Below are positions 62,766 through 64,000 of a stretch of DNA of 64,000 bases, in pieces. The stretch covers positions 124,001 to 188,000 of the forward strand of contig NZ_ABJL02000001.1 of assembly GCF_000172175.1 (NCBI RefSeq), written 5' to 3'. A program made the position numbers and the translations under genes. The stretch's first letter is position 1, and each line of letters starts with the position of its first letter. Source of the stretch: Bacteroides intestinalis DSM 17393 (lineage in GTDB: Bacteria; Bacteroidota; Bacteroidia; Bacteroidales; Bacteroidaceae). The notes beneath the pieces were generated by a model. That model was given only the letters and a program-made list of their open reading frames with translations. It searched no databases and was not told where the DNA came from.

Positions 62766-62799
62766 GCCCGGGCATAGTGGTTTTACATTATGCTCGGGC
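62766..62799 (+). terminator. Hairpin after the sigma factor gene
   Basis: GCCCGGGCATA and TATGCTCGGGC form an 11-bp stem with one G-U pair. The following sequence is only moderately T-rich. Confidence 0.6.
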
Positions 62800-62954
62800 G
62801 GTTTGTCTACAAAACTCATATTTTTTATAGTTTCTCGTATACTATTTTTCTTTCTCTCACGTTCTTATCATATAAAGGAACTCCTATTTCATGACGGGTA
62901 GCCTGTGACTTCAGCTTTTAATTTTTAATTATCAATTTTTAATTCAATGAGCCT

Positions 62955-63140
62955 ATGGATAAAAAAACTACTCCTTCCTTTTCTTCTTCATCCGTAAAAC
63001 CGCGTACATCCGGTGGTACAATATCCGGTGAACGTCCGCAGCCTTCCGAGAAAACTTTGGATTTTCTTCGTAGTCTGGCCCGCAATTACCGGATTGTATC
63101 TCAGCTTCCGCAAGGCTTGCAGGGGATAATATTAGGATGA
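62955..63140 (+). CDS. Small hypothetical protein
   Basis: A 61-residue protein that I do not recognise. The first half is Ser/Thr/Pro-rich and likely disordered (KKTTPSFSSSSVKPRTSGG); the second is a probable amphipathic helix (EKTLDFLRSLARNYRIVSQ). No signal or membrane segment is seen. Its place between the ECF sigma factor and rpe, and a C-terminal helix suited to binding a partner, would fit a small anti-sigma-like or stress peptide, but nothing in the sequence proves it. Confidence 0.55.
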   Translation: MDKKTTPSFSSSSVKPRTSGGTISGERPQPSEKTLDFLRSLARNYRIVSQLPQGLQGIILG

Positions 63141-63203
63141 ATGAAATCTTTTATCTACATTTGTACGTTATATCTATATATAATCTGTAAAATGTAGTGT
63201 ATT

Positions 63204-63854
63204 ATGAAACCAATCATAGCTCCTTCAATCTTGTCCGCAGATTTCGCTTATCTGGCAAAGGACCTGGAAATGCTGAACCGCAGTGAAGCCGACTGGGTAC
63301 ATATTGATGTTATGGACGGTGTGTTCGTTCCCAATATATCTTTCGGCTTTCCCGTATTGAAGTACGTGGCAAAGATTTCAAAGAAGCCTTTGGATGTACA
63401 TCTGATGATAGTACAACCCGAGAAATTCATTCATGAAGTGAAAGCGTTGGGGGCACACACCATGAACGTGCATTTCGAAGCATGTCCGCACCTGCACCGG
63501 GTAGTGCAACAAATACGTGAAGCCGGTATGCAACCTGCTGTGACGCTGAATCCTGCTACTCCTGTAGCTATGCTGAAAGATATTATCCAGGATGTATATA
63601 TGGTGCTGCTGATGAGTGTAAATCCCGGCTTTGGCGGACAGCAATTCATAGAACATACCATTGAGAAAGTACGTGAATTGCGTGCTCTGATAGATAGTAC
63701 CGGTTCAAAAGCGCTGATCGAGGTGGATGGCGGTGTGAACCTGGAAACAGGTGCCCGTCTGGTGGCTGCCGGTGCTGATGCACTGGTTGCAGGAAATGCG
63801 GTCTTTGCCGCTCCTGATCCCGAAGGGATGATACATTCGTTAAAAGAACTCTAA
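63204..63854 (+). CDS. rpe: Ribulose-phosphate 3-epimerase
   Basis: A 216-residue TIM-barrel enzyme interconverting ribulose and xylulose 5-phosphate. Motifs are APSILSADFAYLAKDLEM, the metal/catalytic HIDVMDGVFVPN, LDVHLMIVQPE, VNPGFGGQQFIE and the C-terminal EVDGGVNLETG. The length is standard. The comEC-like gene begins 13 bp after its stop. Confidence 0.97.
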   Translation: MKPIIAPSILSADFAYLAKDLEMLNRSEADWVHIDVMDGVFVPNISFGFPVLKYVAKISKKPLDVHLMIVQPEKFIHEVKALGAHTMNVHFEACPHLHRVVQQIREAGMQPAVTLNPATPVAMLKDIIQDVYMVLLMSVNPGFGGQQFIEHTIEKVRELRALIDSTGSKALIEVDGGVNLETGARLVAAGADALVAGNAVFAAPDPEGMIHSLKEL

Positions 63855-63866
63855 CTTTACATTCAG

Positions 63867-64000
63867 TTGATAAACAACACCCTGCAACGGCATCCTTTCT
63901 TACGACTTTTGATGCCGTTGACAGGTGGTATTATATGCGGAGATGCATACTTCTTCCATCAGCGTGCAGAGCTTTCCTTAAATATTCCCGAAGAGACGTC
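63867..64000 (+). CDS. ComEC/Rec2-like competence protein, N-terminal fragment
   Basis: The frame after the rpe stop encodes LQRHPFLRLLMPLTGGIICG and continues to the window edge. A short basic start followed by RHPFLR and a hydrophobic helix with GIICGDA is the usual opening of Bacteroidetes ComEC proteins, which form the inner-membrane DNA uptake channel. No ATG precedes it in frame, so the start is probably TTG 63867. Only about 45 residues are visible. Confidence 0.6.
   Translation, partial: MINNTLQRHPFLRLLMPLTGGIICGDAYFFHQRAELSLNIPEET

Overview
The window is chromosomal DNA of a gut Bacteroides. The evidence is the SusC/SusD pair, promoters of the Bacteroides type (TTTG about 20 bp before TAnnTTTG), scarcity of Shine-Dalgarno sites, and single-copy housekeeping genes (mdh, pdxJ, recG, tpiA, dnaG, rpe) whose arrangement looks Bacteroides-like. 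No rRNA, tRNA, insertion sequence or CRISPR array was seen.

The first 12.6 kb is accessory. Two divergent cassettes each pair a 39- or 47-residue acidic peptide with a large surface lipoprotein: peptide 2116-2235 and lipoprotein 1-1948 on the minus strand, peptide 5798-5941 and lipoprotein 6007-8511 on the plus strand. A tyrosine recombinase and a PqqD-like protein lie between them, and the two peptide leaders carry an identical 42-bp element in inverted orientation. After the plus-strand lipoprotein come a Wzz-like protein, an ABC exporter, an HPr-kinase-like protein and a wrecked S24/S26 peptidase. Short peptide, PqqD carrier, kinase, peptidase and exporter resemble a ribosomally made, modified and exported peptide (RiPP-like) system. 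No known cyclase or radical SAM enzyme is visible, so this is a hypothesis.

From 12.7 to 28.1 kb are core genes: mdh, nadK, pdxJ with exbB-exbD-tonB, a DJ-1 protein, ispD-recG, an M23/LysM hydrolase, a DUF1599 protein, a DoxX protein, tpiA, a SPOR protein, folE and dnaG. From 28.3 to 32.5 kb is a Phe/Tyr operon (pheA, aminotransferase, DAHP synthase/chorismate mutase, tyrA). Its leader has a good promoter, a 28-codon Phe/Tyr-rich leader peptide, an alternative pairing and a terminator, which is a complete classical attenuator.

From 34.2 to 46.7 kb is an apparent peptide-utilisation locus: a SusC/SusD pair, a DcuC-type carrier, an isoaspartyl dipeptidase and a three-domain hydrolase ending in an M14 carboxypeptidase, next to a TPR/membrane/helix-turn-helix regulator. 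From 46.7 to 64 kb are a TPR protein, an M48 protease, recQ, recJ, yaaA, an N-degron cluster (clpS-clpA-aat), a thioesterase, a Sua5/YrdC protein, a ClC channel, fmt, an ECF sigma factor, rpe and the start of a comEC-like gene.

Four intergenic gaps (near 2.8, 25.9, 34.0 and 56.9 kb) hold short arrays of degenerate palindromic units repeating every 22-23 bp. Each locus has its own arm sequence but all share the period. Together with the peptide cassette and the attenuator, these are the most interesting observations.
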